Position numbers and translations under genes: made by a program. Of a stretch of 8,045 bases of DNA, positions 1 to 5,949 are shown piece by piece; the first letter of the stretch is position 1, and the number at the start of each line of letters is the position of its first letter. Under the pieces are notes generated by a model, which worked only from the letters and a program-made list of their open reading frames with translations, ran no database searches and was not told where the DNA came from. Source of the stretch: Nitrososphaera sp. UBA210 (lineage in GTDB: Archaea; Thermoproteota; Nitrososphaeria; Nitrososphaerales; Nitrososphaeraceae); NCBI GenBank assembly GCA_002494895.1, contig DADA01000055.1, positions 1-8,045 on the forward strand, in the 5' to 3' direction.

Positions 1-487
1 ACGGGCCTTCGTCCGGTTTTGGCTTTGGATCTGGCTTGGGCGCAGGCTTGACATTCGTATCGTCGTCGCCTCCTGCTTCGCTGGCATTATCCCCCTTTGG
101 CTTGTCAGGCGATCCACTGCTGCCCCCTCCACCTCCACCCCCTCCACCCACTCTGCCACTAACGTAGGTGATGCTCGTTTTTTCTGAAGAAGAGTCGTTA
201 GAAAAAGTGGAGCCGATCATGATTTCAAGAGGCAATCTAACTTGATCATTAGTTGTGTTCGCTTTTTGTTGGGGCAGAGCAAATGCGGCCGATGTCTTCT
301 CTTCTGTTCTGTCGCCATCGCTCTTTTCCGGCTGCGCGGCATACTCCACGACTGCGACTACAGAATAAGGTTCTGGTGGTGTTGACGGTTGAGCAAAGAT
401 GGTCATCGAGGTTATAATCAGAATCGTGCTTGCAAATATCGCAGAAAGCGTACCCACAAGGACTATGTCGTTCCGACGGCAGTTCAC
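1..487 (-). CDS. Exported protein with Gly-run and Lys-Pro spacer, N-terminal part (runs off left edge)
   Basis: I do not recognise the family. The frame opens at a GTG (487-485) directly after an in-frame TGA and stays open for 162 codons to the window edge, so the C-terminal part is missing. Residues 8-32 are strongly hydrophobic (IVLVGTLSAIFAS onward) and end in IFA-QP, which fits a signal peptide or a single membrane anchor. Residues 33-113 are polar with Thr/Ser/Pro. Residues 114-122 are nine consecutive glycines, followed by an acidic Ser/Asp stretch and a Lys-Pro repeat at 147-158 (KPAPKPDPKPKP). Such spacers usually carry a domain away from the membrane or through a surface layer; that role is inferred. 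An ATG at 491-489 opens a different 80-codon frame over the same DNA, but that frame has no signal peptide and closes at 249, so I take it as a shadow. No later ATG would keep the signal intact. Confidence 0.75.
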   Translation of the reverse strand, partial: MNCRRNDIVLVGTLSAIFASTILIITSMTIFAQPSTPPEPYSVVAVVEYAAQPEKSDGDRTEEKTSAAFALPQQKANTTNDQVRLPLEIMIGSTFSNDSSSEKTSITYVSGRVGGGGGGGGGSSGSPDKPKGDNASEAGGDDDTNVKPAPKPDPKPKPDEGP

Positions 488-831
488 TCATCCCGCTCGA
501 ATACGATTTGACTTAAGGCTTATTCTGGTACATTCTATAGTAACAGACCCTAGCTGGCTTCGCGATTACCACCAATATCTGCTGTGATCCACCTAATTCC
601 TGATCGCGGTTAGGATCTGACGCGATTTTCAGAGCAGGCGGCTTTCTCTTTTCAAGCGCCGGCGGGTGGTCCCAGGTAGGGGACTATCAAAAAGGAAAAC
701 GAGCGAAAAGGAGCAGGAGGCGATAGCATGTTCTAATCGGTGCGATGCTTGGACGAAGGTCGGAGGACAGCATAAAGTGAGGGAGTCGTCGTTTTGAAGA
801 GGGCGCAAACGGACGAAATAATAAGAAGTTC
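488..831. other. Intergenic stretch with no convincing gene
   Basis: I checked all frames for short Cys-rich or hydrophobic products and saw none longer than a few dozen codons with protein-like composition. The stretch separates the left-edge gene (minus) from the zinc-ribbon gene (plus), so it should hold both promoters. Visible elements are three loose copies of CGCGATTA (561-568, 605-612 and 621-628, each with small changes) and a purine-rich run at about 687-720. A weak TATA-like CATAAAGTG near 771-779 lies about 57 bases before the start at 832. Confidence 0.5.
533..544 (-). promoter_or_regulatory. Possible TATA-like element for the left-edge gene
   Basis: On the minus strand this reads GTTACTATAGAA, centred about 51 bases before the GTG at 487. 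The spacing would give a leader of roughly 25 bases. It is a modest match to an archaeal TATA box and no clear BRE is visible. Confidence 0.3.
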
Positions 832-1020
832 ATGACTCCGGAAATCATGGGATATTACGGTGGGCTCGGTGATGTTTTTTCGAGTGATTACCCGATAGCT
901 AGAAAAAAGTGCAAAGAGTGTGGTCACACTCACGTGATGAAAAAGTGTAGTATCTGCGGATGTCCTGTCAACGCATCTGATACTTCCATCAGCCAATCAA
1001 ACAGAGACCCTTCGCGATAG
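832..1020 (+). CDS. Small zinc-ribbon protein (62 aa)
   Basis: This encodes a 62-residue protein with a classic four-cysteine knuckle pair: C27-x2-C30, eight residues, then C39-x2-C42, plus an extra C44. His32 and His34 lie between the pairs. The arrangement predicts one bound zinc ion in a rubredoxin- or ribbon-like fold. The N-terminus (MTPEIMGYYGG) and the Ser/Asp-rich C-terminus show no membrane segment, so it is probably cytoplasmic. The upstream frame is open back to a TGA at 778-780 but has no ATG, GTG or TTG before 832, which fixes the start. There is no Shine-Dalgarno site. Partners and function are unknown; small zinc ribbons in archaea often act in nucleic-acid or protein contacts, but nothing here shows which. 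It converges on the Cys-rich gene at 1100-1237. Confidence 0.7.
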   Translation: MTPEIMGYYGGLGDVFSSDYPIARKKCKECGHTHVMKKCSICGCPVNASDTSISQSNRDPSR

Positions 1021-1099
1021 GAATCGGTAATGAGCTTCACAGGATAAGGCCTGATGCCCGGGGCGATAGCATGAAAAATTGTTAGAGCTCCACACTGAT

Positions 1100-1237
1100 T
1101 CAAAAGCCGCAGCATTCATGCCGGTTTTCACATCTGCAGTATTTTGGCTCTTTCAAACAAATCGGACAAATGCGCGCACCGCATCCTACGCATGTCTTGT
1201 CGGCGACGTTGCATGCCCAGTGCCTGCATTCAGCCAT
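1100..1237 (-). CDS. Very small cysteine-rich protein, putative double zinc knuckle (45 aa)
   Basis: The frame starts at ATG (1237-1235), two codons after an in-frame TAG, and ends at TGA (1102-1100). The 45-residue product has ten cysteines: C4, C9, C16, C19, C24, C27, C34, C36, C42 and C43, with His6 and His40. Two CxxC knuckles (CVGC at 16-19, CPIC at 24-27) are followed by CRC at 34-36 and a terminal HECCGF. The start alternates regularly with CxxC spacing and no in-frame stop interrupts it, which is hard to get by chance in a frame this Cys-dense. It probably binds one or two zinc ions; a metal-thiolate or redox role is also possible. It begins 37 bases after the stop of the aldo/keto reductase, so read-through from that gene is likely, although a weak TATA-like stretch (AAATGTTCTAAT, 1261-1272) could serve it alone. 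A short T-run (about 1075-1080) just after its stop could end transcription. No family is recognised. Confidence 0.7.
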   Translation of the reverse strand: MAECRHWACNVADKTCVGCGARICPICLKEPKYCRCENRHECCGF

Positions 1238-1274
1238 TGGCTATGGATGCGAGCCAAGGGATTAGAACATTTGG

Positions 1275-2264
1275 TCATCTGTATTCATCGCCGCAGTCGC
1301 CAATAGTTTCGAAGAGGTTATTTGACTTTCTGCACACCTCTTCGATCCTGCTGGTGTCATCGCGGCTGAGCTTGAAATTAAACACGCGGGCGTTGTCATC
1401 TCTGTGATCCGTTATTCCGAGCCTTGCGCCAATTATCACGCCCGCCACGGCCGGCTTGTCAAGAATGTAACGCGTCGCCACGTTGGCTATGCCCACGCGA
1501 TGATTCTGTGCTATCTTTTTTAATGTGGAGAGAAGATCTTGAAAGAGGCTCCATCCGCCCCAGGCGTCAATCATGCGCTTGTACTTTCGCAGGCTCTGGG
1601 TGTCAAGAGATGATGACTGCGGCTCTGGCTTGTCCAGATATCGTTCTGACAACAGGCCGCCGCAAATAGTGCCGTACGCGAGCAGGCTGGCATTGTTATC
1701 TGTGGCAAAGCGCGCCATCTTGACCTCGGGCCGCCTGTCGACAATGGAATACTGCACCTGGTTTGACACAATCCGCAGCCCCGCTTCCTTCATTATTTGC
1801 ATGCGCTCGGTATCAAAATTGGTAAGGCCGATATGCCTTATCTTGCCCTCGTCCCGGAGGTCGGAGAGATACTTTAATGCGTCGATATAATACGGGTTGT
1901 TATATTCCCACCAGTGAAACTGCACCAGGTCCAGCGTCTCGGTTCCCATCCGGAGAAGCGATCTTTCAATGCTGGCCAGAGCAGTCTGGCGAACAATCCT
2001 CTGGGGATCGGGCACCCATTTTGTCAGAGCCAAGAGTCGCTCCCTTTCGGCCGGCGGCAGCCTTTTCCTGAATTCCCCGATAAAGTCTTCTGCGGGCCCG
2101 TAAATGTCAGCAAGATCCCACGTGGTAAAGCCGGATTCGTGATACTTTTCCATCTCTGATACCGCTGCCTGCGCATCGATGTGACCGTGTCCTCCGGCCA
2201 CCTGCCACATGCCGTTGAGGATGCGGCAGATATTCAGGCCGGGCGCGAGCTCGTAGTGCTCCAT
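1275..2264 (-). CDS. Aldo/keto reductase (329 aa)
   Basis: This is a full-length member of the aldo/keto reductase superfamily, a TIM-barrel NAD(P)H-dependent oxidoreductase that reduces aldehydes or ketones to alcohols. The catalytic tetrad can be read directly: Asp50 and Tyr55 in WDLADIYGPAED, Lys82 in LTKW, and His117 in QFHWW. The IGLTNF strand and NQVQYS segment that follow are typical of the family, and GVIIGAR near the C-terminus forms part of the cofactor phosphate site. The length is normal for a single-domain enzyme. There is no signal peptide, so it is cytoplasmic. The substrate cannot be told from sequence; the family covers sugar aldehydes, methylglyoxal and other carbonyls. ATG at 2264 is supported by a TATA-like box about 35 bases upstream. 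It lies 47 bases after the deacetylase stop on the same strand and has its own promoter, with the Cys-rich mini-gene close behind. Confidence 0.93.
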   Translation of the reverse strand: MEHYELAPGLNICRILNGMWQVAGGHGHIDAQAAVSEMEKYHESGFTTWDLADIYGPAEDFIGEFRKRLPPAERERLLALTKWVPDPQRIVRQTALASIERSLLRMGTETLDLVQFHWWEYNNPYYIDALKYLSDLRDEGKIRHIGLTNFDTERMQIMKEAGLRIVSNQVQYSIVDRRPEVKMARFATDNNASLLAYGTICGGLLSERYLDKPEPQSSSLDTQSLRKYKRMIDAWGGWSLFQDLLSTLKKIAQNHRVGIANVATRYILDKPAVAGVIIGARLGITDHRDDNARVFNFKLSRDDTSRIEEVCRKSNNLFETIGDCGDEYR

Positions 2265-2294
2265 GGCTATTCCGGCTTGTCAATAACTCTTCTC

Positions 2295-2304
2295 AAATAT
2301 TAAA
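2295..2304 (-). promoter_or_regulatory. TATA box of the aldo/keto reductase
   Basis: The minus strand reads TTTAATATTT, centred about 35 bases before the ATG at 2264. With the usual TATA-to-start spacing in archaea this gives a leader of only about 8-10 bases. It lies inside the 47-base gap after the deacetylase stop, so the reductase can be transcribed on its own. Confidence 0.55.
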
Positions 2305-2311
2305 CAAGCAA

Positions 2312-3607
2312 TCAGCGATATTTGTTGTCATAGACTTGCGAGATTGTCATCACGTCAACTCCTCTGCTCGCCACGTCGTCCACAATTGCAGCAAAGTCCG
2401 AAGCCAGATACTTGAATTCCTCGTCGGCGTCAGACTCGACTATTCTGTGGAAAACAAGAATGAGCCAGTCGCCGTTGGCAATGGCACTCTGAACTTGCTC
2501 TGAAACGTCCGAGGGGGTAGTGGAGTTGGTGACTACCATTGCCCTCAACCTGTAGGGATCCGACGGCGGCAGCGTTTCAAATTCTCCTTCGGCCGTTCTG
2601 GCAGTCTTGTAGTACTTTTGCACCTGGCTCTTCAAGTCGTCGTTGTCAAACTCTCCATAAGGATACGCAAAGTGCGCGGCAGCATCTCGAAATCCATTAT
2701 TTACTAGGAACTGTTGTGAAAGCAGCAGCTCGTTTTCAATTTCAGAGGGCGGGATGGACGTCAGGTTGCCATGGCTGAAGGAATGCGAAGCGATGTCCCA
2801 GCGATTCAGGTCCTGCAGGTCCCTCAGCTGCGTGAGATTCAGCCTGTCCGGCCCGCCAACCATCGATGGGATGACATAGGCAGTCGCAGAGAAATGGTAC
2901 CTGTCAAGTACAGGCCTTGCAACGGCATAATCTGTTTCAAAGCCGTCGTCAAAGGTGAATGTGATCACCGGCCTATCGTTTCTGGTTACTAGCGACAGGC
3001 TGTTGATCCAGACAGTGACCGGCCTTCCAGAGCCGTCATCGACTACTCTGATCTGGATGCTCTCCACTCTGGAAATATCAGAGAGGCCTTCTGCCGTACT
3101 GTGACTTTTACTCAGTGTAAGAATATTCCACCGGTTCTCTCCAAGGAAACTAGCTTGCATTCCAGCATCTCCGGCTATCCAGTAGTCGGTATACGTACCA
3201 AAATCGTCGCCGGTTACAGTGACTCGCAATTCCGACACGTTCTCGGTGCCATTAACCTTGATCCATACTTCTAGCAGCCTGTCGCTAAAGTTCAACGATG
3301 GCAGAATATCTGATTTCCGGGTAAAGACAGGCAAGCTATCACCAGAGGTCACCAGTTTGAGAGACTGATTTCCTAACGCGAAACTAGCTGCATCCTGAAG
3401 CTGAGTGCCTGTTTCACTTACGAGGACAAAACCGTGGTCCGACTGAAAGTTTGAGATTATTAGTTCTCTATTCGAAATCTGGGCGGTCGAAGGGACGACG
3501 TTATTAAGACCGATAAAGTGCACGACCCCAAGAGTGGTTGCCAGAAAAAGCACTCCTGCCGTCGCCGAAACAGTAATGACAGCAATGTTCCTTCTCACTG
3601 GATACAC
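2312..3607 (-). CDS. Membrane-anchored polysaccharide deacetylase, NodB/CE4 family (431 aa)
   Basis: The C-terminal half is a NodB-homology (carbohydrate esterase 4) domain, a metal-dependent enzyme that removes N- or O-acetyl groups from polysaccharides. Motif 1 is TFDDG at 218-222 (Asp220 likely base, Asp221 metal ligand). Motif 2 is HSFSHG, with His275 and His279 as metal ligands. Motif 3 is AYPYG at 314-318. YRLR at 352-355 fits motif 4, and LVFHR with His387 fits motif 5, so the active site looks complete. Residues 7-33 form one membrane helix or uncleaved signal. Residues 45-210 are a beta-rich domain that may bind carbohydrate, with several N-x-S/T sites, which suggests the outside of the cell. 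The start is GTG at 3607; a second GTG three codons later is possible. As archaea lack murein, the substrate is more likely an exopolysaccharide or surface glycan (inference). Confidence 0.9.
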   Translation of the reverse strand: MYPVRRNIAVITVSATAGVLFLATTLGVVHFIGLNNVVPSTAQISNRELIISNFQSDHGFVLVSETGTQLQDAASFALGNQSLKLVTSGDSLPVFTRKSDILPSLNFSDRLLEVWIKVNGTENVSELRVTVTGDDFGTYTDYWIAGDAGMQASFLGENRWNILTLSKSHSTAEGLSDISRVESIQIRVVDDGSGRPVTVWINSLSLVTRNDRPVITFTFDDGFETDYAVARPVLDRYHFSATAYVIPSMVGGPDRLNLTQLRDLQDLNRWDIASHSFSHGNLTSIPPSEIENELLLSQQFLVNNGFRDAAAHFAYPYGEFDNDDLKSQVQKYYKTARTAEGEFETLPPSDPYRLRAMVVTNSTTPSDVSEQVQSAIANGDWLILVFHRIVESDADEEFKYLASDFAAIVDDVASRGVDVMTISQVYDNKYR

Positions 3608-3626
3608 CTAGACGGAAAGCAGCGAT

Positions 3627-3636
3627 TCAAAATTTG
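3627..3636 (-). promoter_or_regulatory. Weak TATA-like element for the deacetylase
   Basis: The minus strand reads CAAATTTTGA here, centred about 25 bases before the GTG at 3607, a spacing that would give a leaderless message. The match is weak. The stronger TATA at 3660-3670 also reads TTTATAG on this strand and could serve both directions. Confidence 0.25.
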
Positions 3637-3659
3637 CGCGGTCAGTGATGAAAGAAAGT

Positions 3660-3670
3660 ACTATAAAAGA
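3660..3670 (+). promoter_or_regulatory. Strong TATA box of the small membrane protein
   Basis: The sequence ACTATAAAAGA, preceded by purine-rich AAAGAAAGT as a possible BRE, is the best TATA match in the window. A transcript starting about 25 bases downstream would have a leader of roughly 30 bases before the GTG at 3722. It sits in the divergent gap between this gene and the deacetylase. Confidence 0.6.
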
Positions 3671-3721
3671 TAGAGCAGAAAGCCACTTTCCTTAATAACC
3701 TGACCATGTCTTAGCAACTAT

Positions 3722-3979
3722 GTGAGAACCCAATTAGTGATCGGGGTTGCTCTTTGTTCAGTAGCAGTGATCTTTTTTGCCTTTACTTTGCCTGCAATAT
3801 TTGCGCCATCGTGCGTGGCAGTAACACCCGGCGGGATAATTTGCACCATTCCCTCACCATCACACGAGATGGAACTGACCCTGGCAATATTCTCTATCGC
3901 GATTGTTATTGCGGGAGTAGGGCTTCTAGTGCTGCACCATCTGGAGAAACCGAAGATGAGACAAGCGCCCGATGTTTAG
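3722..3979 (+). CDS. Small two-helix membrane protein (85 aa)
   Basis: I do not recognise the family. The product has two hydrophobic helices, about residues 5-28 (LVIGVALCSVAVIFFAFTLP) and 52-72 (ELTLAIFSIAIVIAGVGLLVL region), joined by a 23-residue loop. The loop holds Cys31 and Cys41 in a Gly/Pro/Thr-rich context and could form a disulfide if outside. The C-terminal tail (HHLEKPKMRQ) is basic, which places both ends in the cytoplasm by the positive-inside rule. The start is GTG at 3722: the ATG overlapping it (3720-3722) is followed at once by TGA and cannot be used. There is a strong TATA upstream but no Shine-Dalgarno site. It is divergent from the deacetylase, so shared control is possible, but no functional link is shown. 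Confidence 0.7.
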   Translation: MRTQLVIGVALCSVAVIFFAFTLPAIFAPSCVAVTPGGIICTIPSPSHEMELTLAIFSIAIVIAGVGLLVLHHLEKPKMRQAPDV

Positions 3980-4049
3980 AAAATAGGTTTCATGATCTTG
4001 GGCAAAATCGAATGATGGGGCTGTGACGCCGCCGCACCTGTCTTATTCT

Positions 4050-4196
4050 CTAAGCAGCTACCAAGAACCGCGTGAGGAATTCCTCGAGCTCGTATTCACT
4101 GTATTTCTGGTGAGAAGCGTCATTTCTTCCGTGCTCCTCTTTGTCAGCCTCGTGTCTGAATACGGCGTGGCAATTCTGGCATTGATAGATTTTCAA
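4050..4196 (-). CDS. Small C2H2-like zinc-finger protein (48 aa), TTG start
   Basis: From a TTG at 4196 to TAG at 4050 the minus strand encodes a 48-residue protein beginning MKIYQCQNCHAVF. It shows C6-x2-C9, a Phe three residues after the second Cys (Phe13), and His22 and His29, that is C-x2-C-x12-H-x6-H. This is close to a classical C2H2 finger, though the second histidine spacing is one residue longer than usual and Lys19 replaces the core Leu. The C-terminal half (YSEYELEEFLTRFL) is an acidic amphipathic helix. The frame stays open for 11 more codons upstream, back to TAA at 4232-4230, and these contain another CxxC (CIAC). They have no ATG, GTG or TTG, although an ATT (4217) exists. It lies 93 bases after the methyltransferase stop on the same strand. 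A hydrophobic 74-codon frame on the opposite strand is its antisense shadow. It is probably a DNA-, RNA- or protein-binding adaptor (inference). Confidence 0.6.
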   Translation of the reverse strand: MKIYQCQNCHAVFRHEADKEEHGRNDASHQKYSEYELEEFLTRFLVAA

Positions 4197-4289
4197 ATAT
4201 ATCTGACTGCATGCAATGCAGGCGTGAACTTAACTTCAAGTATGTAGCAAGAATTTATGACAGATCACTCGTCAGGCCAGCACAGAAGC

Positions 4290-5159
4290 CTAGGAAGCCT
4301 TGATGATCACATAGTCGATGATGTCCTTTCTCGATGTTCCCTGCATTTTTGCGAGCGACTTGCAGAGCACGTTCTCAAGAAACGAGGGATATTCTTGCAG
4401 GATCCGCTCTCTTATTTTCGGCCTGTTCAGCAAGTAATAGTTCGCTAGGGGTTCATAGACCTCGTGGCCGATCCGGATAATGTCCTTTATCTCAAATCCG
4501 CCATCGGACACAGCTGATCGCACATGATCCAGAGAATAATGCTCTGAGGACCAGGTCAGGGAGAGAATTCCTAGCTTGACAAATGAAGCAAGCCGACCCA
4601 GCGTTGATGATGTCACCGGCATTGCGATGACCAGTATCCCTTCCGGCTTTAGGACTCGCCTACATTCCGTGATGAATTCAGGGAGAGGACTGAAATGCTG
4701 GGCAGATTCGAGCGCAATGATTCTATCAGCTGAATGATTGCGAAATGGGAGAGAAATCGAAGTTGCATTTACTTCTGAAATTGCGTTTGCATCGGCCGCT
4801 CCGGCATCTCTGGAATGCTTTGATGCTGAAACGAGTTGCTCCCGGTTAATGTTCAGGCAGCAGATATCGGCAATTTCATGCATCGCCTTCCAGTGTTCGG
4901 CGGGCGCCCCAAGCCCGCTGCCAATATCTATTAGCGATTTTGCGGAATCAAGCTCTGCAACTGTTGCCACAAACGAGCAGAGGCTTTTCTGTGCGGCGAT
5001 AGGATCAGCAGCGCCATTGCTCCAGTACCCGAAATTCAGCATGTTCCCGCCCGTGGCTAGCTGCATGACTGGCGACAGAATGTTGTAAAGATCAATGACA
5101 TCGTGAGGACTCCTCCTAAAAGTCCAGAGAACAAGTTTGAGCGGGCTCACGGAAACCAA
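4290..5159 (-). CDS. Class I SAM-dependent methyltransferase (289 aa)
   Basis: This has the Rossmann-like fold of class I methyltransferases. Motif I, the SAM-binding glycine loop, is LIDIGSGLG at 76-84. The acidic end of strand 2 is replaced by CLNINREQL around 101-109, motif II/post-I is DRIIALESAQHF at 145-156, and motif III is VLKPEGILVIAMP at 169-181. The N-terminal MLNFGYW (40-46) is typical of the small-molecule group that includes tocopherol, sterol and macrolide O-/C-methyltransferases, so a lipid, quinone or secondary-metabolite substrate is likely; the exact one is not visible. The C-terminal 90 residues form the usual lid. It is cytoplasmic with no membrane helix. Codon 1 is TTG at 5159; GTG at 5150 (codon 4) is the alternative, and both fit the TATA box upstream. 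No ATG occurs before the conserved core. Confidence 0.88.
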   Translation of the reverse strand: MVSVSPLKLVLWTFRRSPHDVIDLYNILSPVMQLATGGNMLNFGYWSNGAADPIAAQKSLCSFVATVAELDSAKSLIDIGSGLGAPAEHWKAMHEIADICCLNINREQLVSASKHSRDAGAADANAISEVNATSISLPFRNHSADRIIALESAQHFSPLPEFITECRRVLKPEGILVIAMPVTSSTLGRLASFVKLGILSLTWSSEHYSLDHVRSAVSDGGFEIKDIIRIGHEVYEPLANYYLLNRPKIRERILQEYPSFLENVLCKSLAKMQGTSRKDIIDYVIIKAS

Positions 5160-5188
5160 AAGTAGCTATTGCTTCTAAATCGGCTGTA

Positions 5189-5198
5189 GATATAAACC
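5189..5198 (-). promoter_or_regulatory. TATA box of the methyltransferase
   Basis: The minus strand reads GGTTTATATC, centred about 34 bases before the TTG at 5159 and 43 before the GTG at 5150. The expected transcript start lies near 5168, giving a leader of about 9 or 18 bases. Confidence 0.6.
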
Positions 5199-5344
5199 TA
5201 GGAATGAGAGCGACAGCCAGGGTCTTTTTCGTTACGACATACAAGGGCTAATATCGTCGAGGACTGTTTCGTGAGGTAAATCAGAGTGCATCTTGATGCC
5301 AAATGACACCGCCCCACTTCGACGCGCAACTTGCATTTCCCTTC

Positions 5345-5349
5345 GGAGG
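5345..5349 (+). promoter_or_regulatory. Shine-Dalgarno site for the interrupted membrane protein gene
   Basis: GGAGG lies 11 bases before the TTG at 5361. It is one of the few recognisable Shine-Dalgarno sites in the window and supports TTG as the start, since an in-frame TGA (5358-5360) rules out anything further upstream. Confidence 0.45.
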
Positions 5350-5360
5350 ACCTAGGTTGA

Positions 5361-5888
5361 TTGCTTGCCATTCGAATCCTGGCTGTAATGGTGCTTGGAA
5401 TAGGTGCCGCCTCTACCGGGATCGCCGGCTATGCCTTTTTCGTCGCCCTGCCACCCATAATGTCTGCGGTAGATCAGACGGTCCAATATCTGTCGGATCT
5501 CCGTGCGCCTGAAATTGATCTGGAGCAGTCGGCAGCAAAGATAAGAAGCGCGGCAGACAACATGCCTACGTGAGCCGATGAGCAGTACGGGGGCTGCACG
5601 ATTTTTGACCTGGGCCGGACAAAAGCAGACCTGGAAAGCCTGGCGGCATCGCTTGAAAAGACCGATGGCAGCATCAAGGAAAAGGTCGCAGGTCTAGAGG
5701 AAAGGATACATCAGGTTGCAGGCCAGCTCACCCATGTCAGGCTCTTGGCGACAGGAATCGTCGGATGGATGCTGGCCATCAGCGTGATGTTGATGATAAG
5801 CGGCGTTACTTTCCTGCTGATCGACAAGAAAATTGAGGAAAGAATTCACCGCGCTGCAAAACGCTTTATTCCCGAATCTGAAGCATGA
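5361..5888 (+). pseudogene. Two-helix membrane protein with helical middle, interrupted by in-frame TGA at codon 71
   Basis: One reading frame of 176 codons, from TTG 5361 to TGA 5886-5888, is broken only by a TGA at 5571-5573 (codon 71). Before it lie a membrane helix (about residues 5-33, AVMVLGIGAASTGIAGYAFF) and a charged helical stretch. After it the same frame continues with a probable coiled coil (83-126, DLGRTKADLESLAASLEKT onward), a second membrane helix (128-154) and a basic tail ending RFIPESEA. Codon usage and amino-acid character match on both sides, so this is one ancestral gene. The second half has no ATG, GTG or TTG before about codon 129, so it would not be made alone in useful form. 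A point mutation (for example CGA, TGG or TGC to TGA) is the simplest reading. Read-through, recoding or a sequencing error are alternatives. The family is not recognised; the topology suggests an envelope protein with a coiled section between two anchors. Confidence 0.7.
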
Positions 5889-5949
5889 ACTATCAAACAA
5901 ATTCCAGAGATGGCTCCAAGTTACAGCCAGGAAAACAGAAAAAGTCCTG

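Noticed and set aside
249..491. 80-codon minus-strand frame starting at ATG.
   Set aside because: It overlaps the GTG frame that has a signal-like helix and continues to the edge; its own composition (scattered Cys and Arg) is shadow-like.
719..1073. Exact 12-base direct repeat GGCGATAGCATG at 719-730 and 1062-1073, flanking the zinc-ribbon gene.
   Set aside because: In 8 kb one or two exact 12-base repeats are expected by chance, and the flanking bases do not extend the match.
4023..4247. Hydrophobic 74-codon plus-strand frame that could be a membrane protein.
   Set aside because: It is antisense to the zinc-finger frame, whose Cys/His spacing is specific; hydrophobicity is a common by-product of reading the opposite strand of charged coding DNA.
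4023..5320. Two plus-strand frames that both begin MTPPH (4023 and 5303) from similar DNA.
   Set aside because: The similarity covers about 15 bases with mismatches and stops there; the first is antisense to the C2H2-like gene and the second overlaps the interrupted gene in another frame.
5366..5384. TTCGAATCC-like T-loop sequence suggesting a tRNA.
   Set aside because: Only a four-base stem is possible, no acceptor or anticodon arm is visible, and it lies inside the membrane-protein reading frame.
5571..5573. Selenocysteine as the meaning of the in-frame TGA.
   Set aside because: Known archaeal selenocysteine use is limited to some methanogens and Asgard-type lineages, no redox motif surrounds the codon, and I saw no SECIS-like hairpin.
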